Assembly (NCBI RefSeq): GCF_029714305.1
Contig: NZ_CP121647.1
Coordinates: forward strand, 4,050,501-4,114,500
DNA from: Bradyrhizobium sp. CB3481
GTDB taxonomy: Bacteria; Pseudomonadota; Alphaproteobacteria; Rhizobiales; Xanthobacteraceae
Length of the DNA stretch: 64,000 nucleotides
Direction: 5' to 3'
A program made the translations under genes and the position numbers. Of this stretch, positions 1-11,973 are shown piece by piece. Under the pieces are notes generated by a model that worked only from the letters and a program-made list of their open reading frames with translations, did not search any database and had not been told where the DNA came from. How positions within the stretch are numbered: position 1 is the stretch's first letter; each line of letters begins with the position of its first letter.

Positions 1-96
1 CCGGAAGACCTGCGCGCCGGTCCGTCGGAGCTGGATGACGACGCCTTTGATTGGGGCGACCGCTCGCGCCCGCATCCGCGTTACTGGGGCGTATAG
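1..96 (+). CDS. C-terminal end of an unidentified protein (partial)
   Basis: Frame 1 is open from the first base to a TAG stop at 94-96 and encodes 31 residues ending DRSRPHPRYWGV. The tail is acidic (ELDDDAFDWGD) and then aromatic and basic. The start lies outside the window. Too little is visible to assign a family. The next gene starts 128 bases further on, and I see no terminator between them. Confidence 0.5.
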   Translation, partial: PEDLRAGPSELDDDAFDWGDRSRPHPRYWGV

Positions 97-224
97 TACG
101 TCAGCGCGATTGCCGAAGGCGTGCTCGTGCTGGCGGCGAGAAAGAAAGTGACGGGTTGCTCTTCGGCAATCCGCACTACGTTTGCGGGCGTGAGCAGTAT
201 CAATAATCCGGATGGAGCGGACGA

Positions 225-596
225 ATGGACATTCGATCGACGCTGACGGAGCTATGTGAGGCCTTCAACGCGCACGATCTTGATCGCATCATGGCGTTCT
301 TCTCTGACGATTGCATCCTGGAGATGCCAAGGGGAAACAGGCCTTGGGGCGCTCGTTTCGAGGGCAAGCGGAACGTGCGAGAAGCGTTGGCGACACGCTT
401 CGAAGGCTTGCCTGATGTCCATTACGGCAACGGCGAACACTTCGTGGATTCGGCTGCCGATACCGGCATCTCGAGATGGACTCTCACCGGCACCACCCGC
501 GAGGGAGTGAGAAAGGAGGTCCAAGGGTGCGACTTCTATACGTTTCGCAACGGCAAGGTGATCCGCAAGGATTCATATTGGAAGATCGTGGAGTAA
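225..596 (+). CDS. SnoaL-like / NTF2-like superfamily protein
   Basis: A 123-residue protein of the size and pattern of SnoaL-like, NTF2-fold proteins, which are small cone-shaped barrels binding hydrophobic ligands or catalysing isomerase-type reactions. The N-terminus has the usual helix followed by HDLDRIMAFFSDDC. A mid-chain RFEGKRNVREAL segment and a C-terminal beta sheet ending DFYTFRNGKVIRKDSYWKIVE match the family, in which the FR.GKI..... segment is conserved. No signal peptide is visible. Start is the ATG at 225; the upstream sequence (gatggagcgga) gives a GGAG ribosome site. Substrate is unknown. Confidence 0.8.
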   Translation: MDIRSTLTELCEAFNAHDLDRIMAFFSDDCILEMPRGNRPWGARFEGKRNVREALATRFEGLPDVHYGNGEHFVDSAADTGISRWTLTGTTREGVRKEVQGCDFYTFRNGKVIRKDSYWKIVE

Positions 597-606
597 CAGA
601 ACCGCA

Positions 607-690
607 GGTGGGTAGAGCGAAGCGAAACCCATCATTATTCTTTACCTTGTGGCAAAGTTGATGGGTATCGCTTCGCTCCACCCATCCTAC
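607..690. repeat. dispersed intergenic palindrome (GGGTAGAGCGAAGCG family)
   Basis: Two inverted arms, ggtagagcgaagcgaaaccc and its near complement gggtatcgcttcgctccacc, flank about 30 bases. Related palindromes with the same GCGAAGCG core lie at 18754-18854 and 60495-60587. The element sits downstream of the SnoaL-like gene and of the convergent uvrA stop. This is the layout expected of a REP-like dispersed element. Confidence 0.65.
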
Positions 691-791
691 GCGCTGGGGT
701 GATCGGCGCCCCCGCGTTATTAGACGGTGTAGAGTTGCAGCGTCGGTAGGGGCTGTGGCCGCTGCTTCGAACAGGGAAGCTCAAAAGGCGT

Positions 792-3773
792 CTACTCCGC
801 CGCCTCACTAGCCCCCGCACTCTTCCGCGGCTTGCCATCCGCCTTCTTCAGCACCGGTGCCAAAAACTTCCCCGTATAGCTCCGCGGCGCTTTCACGATG
901 TCCTCGGGCGGCCCCCAAGCCACGATCTCTCCGCCGCCGTCGCCGCCTTCTGGGCCGAGGTCGATGACCCAGTCGGCGGTCTTGATGACTTCGAGGTTGT
1001 GCTCGATGACGACGACCGTGTTGCCTTGCGCGACCAGCTCGTGCAGCACCTCCAGGAGTTTGGCGACGTCGTGGAAGTGCAGGCCGGTGGTCGGCTCGTC
1101 CAGGATATAGAGCGTGCGGCCGGTGGCGCGCTTTGACAGTTCTTTCGCCAACTTGACGCGCTGGGCTTCGCCGCCGGACAGCGTCGTCGCCTGCTGGCCG
1201 ACATGGATATAGTCCAAGCCGACGCGGTGCAGCGTCTTGAAGGTCTCGCGCACGCGCGGGACGGCCTTGAAGAATTCGGCGGCTTCTTCCACCGTCATGT
1301 CGAGCACATCAGAGATCGACTTGCCCTTGAACAGGACTTCCAGGGTCTCGCGGTTGTAGCGCTTGCCCTTGCAGGTGTCACAGGTGACGTAGACGTCGGG
1401 CAGAAAGTGCATCTCGATCTTGATGACGCCGTCGCCCTGGCAAGCCTCGCAGCGGCCGCCCTTGACGTTGAAGGAGAAGCGGCCGGGCTCGTAACCGCGC
1501 GCCTTGGCTTCGGGCAGGCCGGCGAACCATTCGCGGATCGGCGTGAAGGCGCCAGTATAGGTCGCCGGGTTGGAGCGCGGGGTACGGCCGATCGGGGACT
1601 GGTCGATGTCGATGATCTTGTCGATATGCTCGAGACCCTCGATGCGGTCGTGCGGCGCGGCGCCCTCGCTGGCGTTGTTCAGCTTTCGCGCGATGGCGCG
1701 GTAGAGCGTGTCGATCAACAGCGTCGACTTGCCGCCGCCGGAGACGCCGGTGACGCAGGTGAAGAGTCCCAGCGGAATTTCCGCCGAGACATTTTTGAGG
1801 TTATTGCCGCGGGCGTTGACGACCTTGATGGTGCGCCGATGGTTCGGCGGCCGACGCTCGGGGATCGGCACCGATAACTCCCCCGTGAGATATTTGCCGG
1901 TCAGCGACTTCGGATTGCGCATGATGTCTGATGGCGTGCCCTGCGCCACGATGTGGCCGCCATGCATGCCGGCGCCGGGGCCGATGTCGAGCACGTAGTC
2001 GGCGAGGCGGATCGCGTCCTCATCATGCTCGACGACGATCACGGTATTGCCGAGGTCGCGCAGCCGCTTTAGCGTTTCCAACAGTCGCGCGTTGTCGCGC
2101 TGGTGCAGGCCAATCGAAGGCTCGTCCAGCACGTAGAGCACGCCTGTGAGCCCCGAGCCGATCTGCGATGCCAAACGGATGCGCTGGCTCTCGCCGCCGG
2201 ACAGCGTACCGGAGGAGCGGGAGAGCGTGAGATAGTTCAGCCCGACATCGAGCAGGAAGGACAGCCGCTCGCGGATCTCCTTCAGCACGCGTCCGGCGAT
2301 CTCGTTCTGCTGCGCGTTAAGCGCCTTCGGGACGCTTTCAAACCATTCGCCGGCGCGCTTCACCGAGAGTTCGGAGATCTCGCCGATATGCTTGCCGCCG
2401 ATCTTGACGCAGAGCGCCTCCGGCTTGAGGCGGTGGCCGTTGCAGCCCGCACAGGGGATGTCGGAGAAATACTTGGCCAGTTCCTCGCGCGCCCATTCGC
2501 TCTCGGTCTCGCGGTAGCGGCGCTCGAGATTGGTGATGACGCCCTCGAACGGTTTCTTGGTGTCGTAGGAGCGCACCCCGTCCTCATAGGAGAACTTGAT
2601 CTCGTCGTCGCCGGAGCCGTACAGCAGCGCGGCCTGCGTCTTCTTCGGCAGGTCCTTCCACTTGGTATCGAGCGTGAACTTGTAGAACTTGCCGAGCGCG
2701 GTCAGCGTCTGGATGTAATAGGGCGAGGAGGACTTGGCCCACGGCGCAATCGCGCCCTTGCGCAGGGTCAGCTCCTTGTCGGGGATGACGAGGTCTTCGT
2801 CGATATGCTGCTCGACGCCGAGGCCGCCGCAGGCTGGGCAGGCGCCATAGGGGTTGTTGAACGAGAACAGCCGCGGCTCGATCTCGGGGATCGTGAAGCC
2901 TGATACGGGGCAGGCGAATTTTTCCGAGAACAGGATGCGCTCGGGCCCGCTCTTGTCGTGGATCTTGGCGGTCTTCTTGTCGGACTTCTTCTCCTCGGTC
3001 GCCGCCGGCGCGTCGGCATATTCGATCACAGCCAAGCCTTCGGCGAGCTTGAGCGCAGTCTCAAAGCTCTCAGCGAGGCGCTGGCCGAGGTCGGGGCGCA
3101 CCACGATGCGGTCGACCACGACGTCGATGTCGTGCGGGAATTTCTTGTCGAGGGTAGGCGGGTCCGACAGTTCATAGAAGGTGCCGTCGATCTTGACGCG
3201 CTGAAAGCCCTTCTTGAGCCATTCGGAGAGCTCCTTCTTGTACTCGCCCTTGCGGCCGCGCACGACCGGCGCCAGCAGATAGAGGCGGATGCCCTCAGGC
3301 AGCGTCAGCACGCGGTCGACCATCTGCGAGACCACCTGGCTTTCAATCGGCAGTCCCGTGGCCGGCGAATAGGGCACGCCGACGCGCGCCCATAAGAGGC
3401 GCATGTAGTCGTAGATCTCCGTGACGGTGCCGACGGTCGAGCGGGGATTCTTGGACGTCGTCTTCTGCTCGATCGAGATCGCCGGCGACAGCCCGTCGAT
3501 CTGGTCGACATCCGGCTTCTGCATCATCTCCAGGAACTGGCGCGCATAGGCCGAGAGCGATTCGACGTAGCGGCGCTGACCCTCGGCATAGATGGTGTCG
3601 AAGGCGAGCGAGGATTTGCCGGAGCCGGAAAGGCCGGTGAACACGACGAGTTTGTCGCGGGGAATCTCGAGATCGACGTTCTTGAGATTATGCTCGCGCG
3701 CCCCGCGAATGGTGATCGCACGCGATGCGGAGCCGGCGGTCTGTTGGCGCTTCGCCCTTAGCACTTCATCCAT
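792..3773 (-). CDS. uvrA: excinuclease ABC subunit A
   Basis: UvrA is the damage-sensing ATPase of nucleotide excision repair; it dimerises, loads UvrB on lesions and acts in the cytoplasm. The 993-residue length is slightly longer than E. coli UvrA. Visible motifs are the first Walker [10 protein letters not shown] (about residue 47), two ABC signatures [12 protein letters not shown] and [15 protein letters not shown], the second Walker [11 protein letters not shown], and a complete C-terminal zinc module (CEAC...CDTC). The first zinc module reads CPVSG...CPAC, so one of its four cysteines is a serine. The C-terminus is a Lys/Ala-rich tail. A SOS box about 90 bases upstream of the ATG indicates LexA control. 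Confidence 0.97.
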   Translation of the reverse strand: MDEVLRAKRQQTAGSASRAITIRGAREHNLKNVDLEIPRDKLVVFTGLSGSGKSSLAFDTIYAEGQRRYVESLSAYARQFLEMMQKPDVDQIDGLSPAISIEQKTTSKNPRSTVGTVTEIYDYMRLLWARVGVPYSPATGLPIESQVVSQMVDRVLTLPEGIRLYLLAPVVRGRKGEYKKELSEWLKKGFQRVKIDGTFYELSDPPTLDKKFPHDIDVVVDRIVVRPDLGQRLAESFETALKLAEGLAVIEYADAPAATEEKKSDKKTAKIHDKSGPERILFSEKFACPVSGFTIPEIEPRLFSFNNPYGACPACGGLGVEQHIDEDLVIPDKELTLRKGAIAPWAKSSSPYYIQTLTALGKFYKFTLDTKWKDLPKKTQAALLYGSGDDEIKFSYEDGVRSYDTKKPFEGVITNLERRYRETESEWAREELAKYFSDIPCAGCNGHRLKPEALCVKIGGKHIGEISELSVKRAGEWFESVPKALNAQQNEIAGRVLKEIRERLSFLLDVGLNYLTLSRSSGTLSGGESQRIRLASQIGSGLTGVLYVLDEPSIGLHQRDNARLLETLKRLRDLGNTVIVVEHDEDAIRLADYVLDIGPGAGMHGGHIVAQGTPSDIMRNPKSLTGKYLTGELSVPIPERRPPNHRRTIKVVNARGNNLKNVSAEIPLGLFTCVTGVSGGGKSTLLIDTLYRAIARKLNNASEGAAPHDRIEGLEHIDKIIDIDQSPIGRTPRSNPATYTGAFTPIREWFAGLPEAKARGYEPGRFSFNVKGGRCEACQGDGVIKIEMHFLPDVYVTCDTCKGKRYNRETLEVLFKGKSISDVLDMTVEEAAEFFKAVPRVRETFKTLHRVGLDYIHVGQQATTLSGGEAQRVKLAKELSKRATGRTLYILDEPTTGLHFHDVAKLLEVLHELVAQGNTVVVIEHNLEVIKTADWVIDLGPEGGDGGGEIVAWGPPEDIVKAPRSYTGKFLAPVLKKADGKPRKSAGASEAAE

Positions 3774-3864
3774 ATCGGCATTTCCAGGCGCGCAGGTCGC
3801 GCACCGAGTTGGGCGCGCATGGCCAGGCGGGAAACCGGGATCAGGCGCCGATGATTGAAAGTCG

Positions 3865-3879
3865 GAACATAGGAAGAAC
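3865..3879 (-). promoter_or_regulatory. SOS box (LexA site) upstream of uvrA
   Basis: On the minus strand the sequence reads GTTCTTCCTATGTTC, an exact GTTC-N7-GTTC. This is the LexA-binding motif established for alphaproteobacteria. It lies 92 bases upstream of the uvrA start codon, on the gene's own strand. uvrA is a conserved SOS gene, so function is likely. Confidence 0.75.
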
Positions 3880-3983
3880 GGTAAGGAATTTCCAGTGCCG
3901 TGCGCGAATCATCAACGGATTGTTTTGCGCTATCAGTGTTTTGGCAGCAGCGGTCAGCAGGTGGATGCGGAATGGCGCAAAAG

Positions 3984-4016
3984 AAAAGCCTCCGTTCCGG
4001 ATGTGGAACGGAGGCT
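3984..4016 (-). terminator. rho-independent terminator of the 4093-4749 porin gene
   Basis: A 12-bp perfect stem (agcctccgttcc / ggaacggaggct) with a 6-base loop is followed on the minus strand by TTTTCTTTTG. It lies about 75 bases after the stop codon of the upstream minus-strand porin gene. Confidence 0.85.
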
Positions 4017-4092
4017 GTTTAGCAAGAAAGCTGAAGGCTCTTGTTTGAACGCGGTTCTTGAAGGAGCGGCGATAGCTTCTCCGGTCGCGCAC

Positions 4093-4749
4093 TTAGAAGT
4101 GGTAGTTCACACCAACTTGGACGCTGTGCAGGTTGAGTTCTCCGGTCGCCAAGCCCCCTGGAACGGCGGCGGTGAAGTAGTTCTGGCTCTCGAAGCTGCG
4201 ATAGAGGTACTCGGCCTTGACCGACCACTTCGGCGCGAACATCACCTCGACACCGGCACCAGCGGCCCATCCGGAGTGGATCTTGCTGTCCGATACGCTC
4301 GCGCCAAGCGCCGAGAGTGTCAGGCGATTGTCGGCCCAAGCATAGCCGGCGGTGCCGTAGACCAGTACTTGGTCGAAAGCGTAGCCGACGCGGCCACGCA
4401 CCGTGCCCATGTCGCGGATCCGGGTCTCGACCGCGGCGACAGCCGGGTTGCCCACCCTTGCGCCGATATCTGCCCAGGCGGCATCGGCCTCGATGCCGAG
4501 AACGACGTTGCCCATCTGCCAGTTGTAACCAGCAGTGCCGCCGGCGAAACCGCCGCTGATTGAGCCGATGCCATCGCCGTTTTCGCTGGCGTAGCCGCCC
4601 ATCGCGCCGAGGTAGAAGCCGGTCCAGTTGTTGATCGCAATCGCTGCGGCGGGCGCCTTGGTATAGGGTCTTGCACCAAGATCGGCGGCGATCGCGGGCG
4701 CCATCCCAAGCGCGATCAAGCCAGTGGTCGTCAGCAGAATCTTTTTCAC
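4093..4749 (-). CDS. outer-membrane beta-barrel protein (Omp25/RopB-like porin family)
   Basis: A 218-residue outer-membrane protein with a signal peptide (MKKILLTTTGLIALGMAPAIAA) followed by ADLGARPYTKAP, the hallmark N-terminus of the Omp25/RopB/Omp31 group of rhizobial and Brucella surface proteins. The mature part is alternating beta strands (NNWTGFYLGAMGGY) and ends in VNYHF, an aromatic C-terminus recognised by the BAM complex. A second member (4974-5735) lies directly upstream on the same strand, but a strong terminator separates them, so each probably has its own promoter. The protein is probably an abundant envelope-stabilising barrel; transport specificity cannot be read. Confidence 0.9.
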   Translation of the reverse strand: MKKILLTTTGLIALGMAPAIAADLGARPYTKAPAAAIAINNWTGFYLGAMGGYASENGDGIGSISGGFAGGTAGYNWQMGNVVLGIEADAAWADIGARVGNPAVAAVETRIRDMGTVRGRVGYAFDQVLVYGTAGYAWADNRLTLSALGASVSDSKIHSGWAAGAGVEVMFAPKWSVKAEYLYRSFESQNYFTAAVPGGLATGELNLHSVQVGVNYHF

Positions 4750-4914
4750 TTTTCTTTCCTTTCGCGGCTCTCGAACGCAACTCCCTCAGCCGTCAATTTG
4801 AGGTTGCTCCTGCGTATAGCCGAGGTGCCGCCGGATTCCTGTCTCCCGAAAACCACATCCGCGGCAAATGTAGGTAATATGCAACCGTCGCGAGTGGCAC
4901 GGTTCCAAAATACA

Positions 4915-4948
4915 ACCAAACAAAAAGGCCGGCGTAACGCCGGCCTTT
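4915..4948 (-). terminator. rho-independent terminator of the 4974-5735 porin gene
   Basis: An 11-bp perfect stem aaaggccggcg / cgccggccttt with a 3-base loop is followed on the minus strand by TTTTTGTTTGG. It begins 26 bases after the stop codon of the upstream porin gene and insulates the two porin genes. Confidence 0.9.
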
Positions 4949-4973
4949 CCGTATTCCCGTGTTGCAGCAGTGA

Positions 4974-5735
4974 TCAGTACTTTGCGATGACCGGGCCGCC
5001 CCAGCGATAGTTGACGCGAACGGTGACGAGATCGACGTCCTGGCGGATCCGATCGCTGCCGAAGGGGAGGGCCCCCACGGTGGTGACAAAGTTGTGGGTG
5101 CGGTCCTGCATGAACAGATGGTTGTATTCGACACCGGCCGACCAGTTGGGAGCAAAGCCGAATTCAAGGCCCGCACCGACCACGCCACCCCAGCGGGTGT
5201 CGTCACCGGTGGTAGCAACCACGGCGTTCGTCGCAGCATCACGGATGCGGAAGCGATCCGCCGTAACGGCCGCACCGCCCTTGACATAGAACAGAACGTT
5301 ATTGGCGGCCCAGCCGACCTGGCCCGTGATCAGGCCGAACGCATCGATGCGCGATTCGTTGCGGAGCGTCGCATCGAACAGGCTCACATTGCTGCCCCTG
5401 AAGTCGGCCCAGTTGCCCTGGCCTTCAAGGCCGAACACCCAGGTGCCGGTCTGCCAGCGATAACCGAGCTGACCGCCGGCGGTGCCGCCGGTTGCGTCGT
5501 GGCAGCCTTCGGGAAAGGCCGGAACGACAGGAGCCACGCCGTCATTGGTGAGATCCCAACACTTGTGGCTCGAACCCCAACCGCCGTTGGCGCCGATGTA
5601 GAAGCCGCTCCAGTCATACACAGCAGCGATCGGAGCAGGCGGCGCCTTGGTGTAGGGGCGCGCCGCAAGGTCGGCGGCCGCTGCAGGCGCGGCGAACGCG
5701 ATGAAAGCAACTGTACCCAATAGAACCTTCTTCAT
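4974..5735 (-). CDS. outer-membrane beta-barrel protein (Omp25/RopB-like porin family)
   Basis: A 253-residue paralogue of the downstream porin gene. Signal peptide MKKVLLGTVAFIAFAAPAAAA is followed by ADLAARPYTKAPP and YDWSGFYIGANGGWG, the family N-terminus. The interior has two cysteines (CWDLTN and EGCHDAT) that may form a loop disulfide. It lacks the usual terminal Phe, ending VNYRWGGPVIAKY. I chose the ATG at 5735 because the signal peptide begins there and GGAG lies 9-12 bases upstream; the frame stays open further upstream, but without coding character. Two such genes in tandem suggest surface-antigen duplication. Confidence 0.9.
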   Translation of the reverse strand: MKKVLLGTVAFIAFAAPAAAADLAARPYTKAPPAPIAAVYDWSGFYIGANGGWGSSHKCWDLTNDGVAPVVPAFPEGCHDATGGTAGGQLGYRWQTGTWVFGLEGQGNWADFRGSNVSLFDATLRNESRIDAFGLITGQVGWAANNVLFYVKGGAAVTADRFRIRDAATNAVVATTGDDTRWGGVVGAGLEFGFAPNWSAGVEYNHLFMQDRTHNFVTTVGALPFGSDRIRQDVDLVTVRVNYRWGGPVIAKY

Positions 5736-5923
5736 GGTGTCTATCTCCAGATATTGTCCGCTTCTGTGGTCCCCGAAGCGTCCGTGGTGACGCGAGCGCC
5801 GCGCCGCTGGATGTATTTGATATCGCGACTCGCCCAGAAATGGCGTCTCCAAAAAGCCACACCGAAAAACCAAGTGTGTGGAACCAAGCTAATGATTTGT
5901 TAGGGGAAAGTGGAACTTTGGCG

Positions 5924-5939
5924 GGAACCTTCGGGTTCC
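5924..5939 (+). other. small hairpin with UUCG tetraloop
   Basis: GGAACC-TTCG-GGTTCC forms a 6-bp stem closed by a cUUCGg tetraloop if transcribed on the plus strand. It lies in the porin/ssb intergenic region, about 190 bases upstream of the porin start on one side and 300 bases before ssb on the other. A role in mRNA stability or as a protein site is possible but not shown. Confidence 0.4.
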
Positions 5940-6019
5940 ATTCCGAGTTCATTGTGGTTTCCCGTGAGTTCCCGTGGTTCGCTCGGAGGTTGCGTCGTTA
6001 TGATCTGAGCGAGTAGATA

Positions 6020-6034
6020 GAACAAAGCTGGAAC
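6020..6034 (+). promoter_or_regulatory. SOS box (LexA site) upstream of ssb
   Basis: GAACAAAGCTGGAAC is an exact GAAC-N7-GAAC, the complement of the alphaproteobacterial GTTC-N7-GTTC motif. It lies 207 bases upstream of the ssb start, which is rather far, so the ssb promoter would need a long leader. Its match to the uvrA box makes LexA control of ssb plausible. Confidence 0.55.
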
Positions 6035-6241
6035 ATTGGGCGCCGCGATGCTATATGTGGATAACCGCTGGCTCGCGAAGGGATCGCGGGATCAGCGGGG
6101 CCTGCGAGCGTATAGGGTCGGTCCGGAAGGTCCGAAGAGCGGACACGAAAATTAGACAAGCGACAGGTCAAGAATTGAAACGGCTGCAGGAACGCGGCCG
6201 GAGCAGGGATTTTTGCCGGCGATATCGAGTGGAGAGCTGTG

Positions 6242-6730
6242 ATGGCGGGAAGCGTGAACAAAGTGATTCTGATCGGCAACCTCGGCAAGGATCCTGAAAT
6301 CCGGCGGACCCAGGACGGGCGGCCGATCGCCAATCTGAGCGTTGCGACGTCGGAGACCTGGCGCGACAAGGCGACCGGCGAGCGTAAGGAAAAGACCGAG
6401 TGGCACCGCGTCGTGATCTTCAACGAGGGTCTCTGCAAGGTCGCCGAGCAGTATCTGAAGAAGGGCGCCAAGGTTTACCTCGAGGGCGCGCTGCAGACGC
6501 GCAAATGGACCGACCAGAGCGGCGTCGAGAAGTACTCGACCGAGGTCGTGCTGCAGGGTTTTAACTCGACGCTGACCATGCTCGACGGTCGCGGTGGCGG
6601 TGGTGGCGGCGGCTTCGGCTCCGACGATGCCGGCGATTTCGGCTCCAGCGGCCCGGCTAGCTCCGCGCCGCGGCGCGCGGTGGCGGCGGGCAGCCGCAAC
6701 AGCGACATGGACGACGACATCCCGTTCTGA
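6242..6730 (+). CDS. ssb: single-stranded DNA-binding protein
   Basis: SSB coats single-stranded DNA during replication, repair and recombination. The 162-residue chain has the OB-fold N-terminus ([62 protein letters not shown]). A glycine-rich disordered linker follows (GGGGGGGFG near residue 120), and the chain ends with DMDDDIPF, the acidic tip through which partner proteins bind. I chose the ATG at 6242 rather than the in-frame GTG at 6239 because GGAG at 6231-6234 is well placed. In many alphaproteobacteria ssb lies next to uvrA; here two porin genes separate them. Confidence 0.97.
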   Translation: MAGSVNKVILIGNLGKDPEIRRTQDGRPIANLSVATSETWRDKATGERKEKTEWHRVVIFNEGLCKVAEQYLKKGAKVYLEGALQTRKWTDQSGVEKYSTEVVLQGFNSTLTMLDGRGGGGGGGFGSDDAGDFGSSGPASSAPRRAVAAGSRNSDMDDDIPF

Positions 6731-6878
6731 GGCAAAACTATCCGCCATGCGCGTCGCAACGATTTCGCTCGCGAAGGCGGGCGGGTCCGTGCGGCCCGTC
6801 GTCGATTAATATTTACATGAGGTCTTTCCCCTAAGCTGCGCGCCGTCTCGAATGTCAACTTGAGATGGAGCGCCGAGC

Positions 6879-7277
6879 ATGAGCCTCGCACCGCTGTTGG
6901 AGGCCCCGGAAACGATCCCGCTGCACGCGTTTGCTGCCATCGCAGCGTTTGCCCTCGGCCTCGTGCAGTTCGCCGCGCCAAAGGGAACGCTGCCGCACCG
7001 GACCCTCGGCTGGATCTGGGTGGTGCTGATGGCGGCAGTTGCGATCAGTTCGCTCTGGATCCACGAGATCCGCCTGGTCGGGCCGTTCAGCCCGATCCAT
7101 ATCCTGTCGGTCTTCGTGCCGGTCATGCTGGTGCTCGCGGTGCTGCATGCGCGCCGGCACAATGTCCGCGGCCACAAGAAGGCGATGACGTCGATCTTCT
7201 TTGGCGCGCTGATTATCGCCGGCGTGTTCACCTTCCTGCCCGGACGGATCATGCATGCGGTGGTTTTCGGCCCCTGA
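6879..7277 (+). CDS. DUF2306 family membrane protein
   Basis: A 132-residue integral membrane protein with four hydrophobic segments: PLHAFAAIAAFALGLVQF, GWIWVVLMAAVAISSLWI, IHILSVFVPVMLVLAVLH and IFFGALIIAGVFTFLPGR. Family features are the HR/HKKAM basic loop (RRHNVRGHKKAM) and the GR.MH motif near the end, which match DUF2306. Function is unknown; conserved histidines could bind haem, but that is speculation. It sits between ssb and gyrA on the same strand with its own GGAG ribosome site. Confidence 0.75.
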   Translation: MSLAPLLEAPETIPLHAFAAIAAFALGLVQFAAPKGTLPHRTLGWIWVVLMAAVAISSLWIHEIRLVGPFSPIHILSVFVPVMLVLAVLHARRHNVRGHKKAMTSIFFGALIIAGVFTFLPGRIMHAVVFGP

Positions 7278-7481
7278 GGCGGTGGTAAGGAAGCACCGTT
7301 TTGGCGGTGTGTTTTCGGCCCGGAAATAGCCGTCCCGGCAGCCCCCGGAAAACCGCCTTGCGACGCGTTAAGTCCATGAAAAAACGAGCGGAAAAACAGC
7401 TCTGCCCGACGGCTTCGGGGTGGTGATCGGCCCCCTGATGCGCTATATGATTCTCCACTCAGAACTGACCTGGATCCCCCT

Positions 7482-10208
<2,727 letters not shown>

Positions 10209-10214
10209 GGCTGC

Positions 10215-10303
10215 CGTAGCCCGGTGAGCGCAGCGAGACCCGGGAAAGCTCATCCGCGGTAAGATTGTCACCGGATATCGCTTCGCCCATCGAGGCCACG
10301 CGC
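10215..10303. repeat. dispersed intergenic palindrome (GTAGCCCGG..GAGCGCAGCGA family)
   Basis: The left arm gtagcccggtgagcgcagcg and the right arm ccggatatcgcttcgcccat are degenerate complements separated by about 30 bases. This matches, from memory, a common Bradyrhizobium intergenic palindrome. A half copy (gctcggatgagcgcagcgac) lies at 56271-56297. It fills the gap between the gyrA stop and the convergent kinase stop. Confidence 0.5.
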
Positions 10304-10306
10304 TCA

Positions 10307-11809
10307 TCAGTCCCCAGCCGCCGCCAGCGGCGCTTCGCGGGGCATGACGATGCGGAATTTCGTTCCTGCGCCCTGCCTGGTTTCCAGATTGATCCGGCCG
10401 CCCAGGCGGTTGGTCACGATGTTATGGACGATGTGCAGCCCGAGGCCGGTGCTGCCCTGGTCGCGCCTGGTGGTGAAAAACGGATCGAAGACCTGGCGCC
10501 GGACCTCCGGGCTCATGCCACAGCCGTCGTCCGAAAACAGCACCTCGACATTGTGTTTTCCCGACGCCTGGGCCGCAATGTGGACGGAGCCGCGCGTGCC
10601 GTCCGGATAGGCGTGCACCGCGGAATTGATCACCAGATTGGTCAGCACCTGGCCGTAGGGGCCGGGATAGCTGTTCATGGCAAGATCAGGCTCGCATGCG
10701 ACGTTGACCACGAGGTTTCGGCGCAGCCCGAACCGCAACCCCTTCACGACCTGTTCGGTCACCTCTGCGAGATCGAAGCCGCGCCGGTCCGAAACGTTGC
10801 GATCGGTCGCAACCTGCTTGAACGACTGGATCAGGTCGATCGCGTGATTGAGGTTGATCATGACCTGCGACGCCGCCTCCCGGCTTGACGCAATGAACTC
10901 GGTCAGGCTCGAACGGCGCACGCCGCCGCTCGCGACATCGGCTTCGAACCGATCCGCCTTGTTGATGAAGGCGGAGGCGACCGTCAGGCTGGTGCCGACG
11001 GGGGTGTTGAGCTCGTGAGCGACGCCGGCCACCAGCCGTCCCAGCGCGGCGAGCTTCTCGGTTTGTATGAGACCGTCCTGAGCGGCGCGCAGATCGTCGA
11101 GCGATTGCGACAATTGCGTCGTGCGGGCCTGCAGCTCGGTGAACAGCCGTGTGTTCTCGATGGCAATCACCGCCTGGCCGGCAAAGGTTTTCAGAAGCTC
11201 GACCTGCGGCTTGGGAAACAGTTTCGGCTCGAGCCGCATCACCGCGATGGCGCCGATCGCGACGTCGTCGCGCAGCATCGGTACGACGAGGATGCTGCGA
11301 TAGCCTGATGCTCTCTGCAGCTCGCTGTACCCGCCGGAGACGAGCACATCCGGCTCGTGCACGACGCGGCGCTCGCGGATGGCGACCGAGATCAGGTTGC
11401 CGCTGGTGAGCGGAGCAGGGTAGGCCTTCTCCACCGCGGCGATCGATTCCGGGGAGAACTGGTCGTATGCGACCAGATGAACATGATCGCCGTCCCGGCG
11501 ATAGATGGCGCTGAGCACGCTGTGGCAAAGCCGGGCGGCGTTCTTGATGATCCTGTCGAACACCGGCTGGATGCCGGTCGGCGAGTCCGAGATCAGGCTC
11601 AAAACCTCGGCGGTTGCGGCCTGCCGCTCCCTGGCTTCCTGCAGTTCGAGCCTAAGCTGTTCGACCTCCGATATGCCGGACGTTTCGGCTCTTGCTCTTG
11701 CGGCCTTCTTTTTCGCAGGGCTGGAGGCGGTCGCGGCCCTTGGTGGACCGCGGCGCTTTGCCGTGGTCGCACGGCTTTTCGATCTCGTTGGTCTATCGCC
11801 AGCTTTCAT
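10307..11809 (-). CDS. GAF-domain sensor histidine kinase
   Basis: A 500-residue soluble histidine kinase with no membrane segment. Order: Lys/Ala/Arg-rich N-terminus (1-45), short coiled coil, GAF sensor domain (about 80-226), a connecting helix, H-box VAHELNTPV with the phospho-accepting His at about 265, then the ATPase domain with N-box NLVINSAVHAY, G1 DDGCGMSPEV and FFTTRRDQGSTGLGLHIV. It ends without a receiver domain. The basic N-terminus is unusual and may bind nucleic acid or membrane. ATG 11809 is preferred over TTG 11821 because GGGGCAGG lies just upstream. No response regulator is adjacent, so it is an orphan kinase here. Confidence 0.88.
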   Translation of the reverse strand: MKAGDRPTRSKSRATTAKRRGPPRAATASSPAKKKAARARAETSGISEVEQLRLELQEARERQAATAEVLSLISDSPTGIQPVFDRIIKNAARLCHSVLSAIYRRDGDHVHLVAYDQFSPESIAAVEKAYPAPLTSGNLISVAIRERRVVHEPDVLVSGGYSELQRASGYRSILVVPMLRDDVAIGAIAVMRLEPKLFPKPQVELLKTFAGQAVIAIENTRLFTELQARTTQLSQSLDDLRAAQDGLIQTEKLAALGRLVAGVAHELNTPVGTSLTVASAFINKADRFEADVASGGVRRSSLTEFIASSREAASQVMINLNHAIDLIQSFKQVATDRNVSDRRGFDLAEVTEQVVKGLRFGLRRNLVVNVACEPDLAMNSYPGPYGQVLTNLVINSAVHAYPDGTRGSVHIAAQASGKHNVEVLFSDDGCGMSPEVRRQVFDPFFTTRRDQGSTGLGLHIVHNIVTNRLGGRINLETRQGAGTKFRIVMPREAPLAAAGD

Positions 11810-11973
11810 CACCTGCCCCAACTCGCCAGATAAGCTATCGCATCGGCCTCAGCCAGCAACGGGAAAATGGCGTCCAATGGGCGGCGGCGCTGCGGTTTCG
11901 GGGCGTCGCGCGTGTTGAAGCCGGAATGGCGAAGCGAGAAGCCCGGGACGAGCGGCGATAACCTCTGTTTGAT

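Larger units (their letters stand above)
5736..6241. other. long intergenic region between porin and ssb promoters
   Basis: About 500 bases without a convincing gene. It must hold the divergent promoters of the porin gene (minus strand) and ssb (plus strand). It contains a cUUCGg-type hairpin at 5924-5939, several GTTC/GAAC tetramers with non-canonical spacing at about 5912-5970, and one exact SOS box at 6020-6034. Open frames here lack coding character. Confidence 0.6.

Noticed and set aside
5912..5970. Additional GTTC/GAAC pairs near ssb as further SOS boxes
   Set aside because: The spacings I counted are 8, 5 and 17 bases, not the 7 required by the alphaproteobacterial LexA motif.
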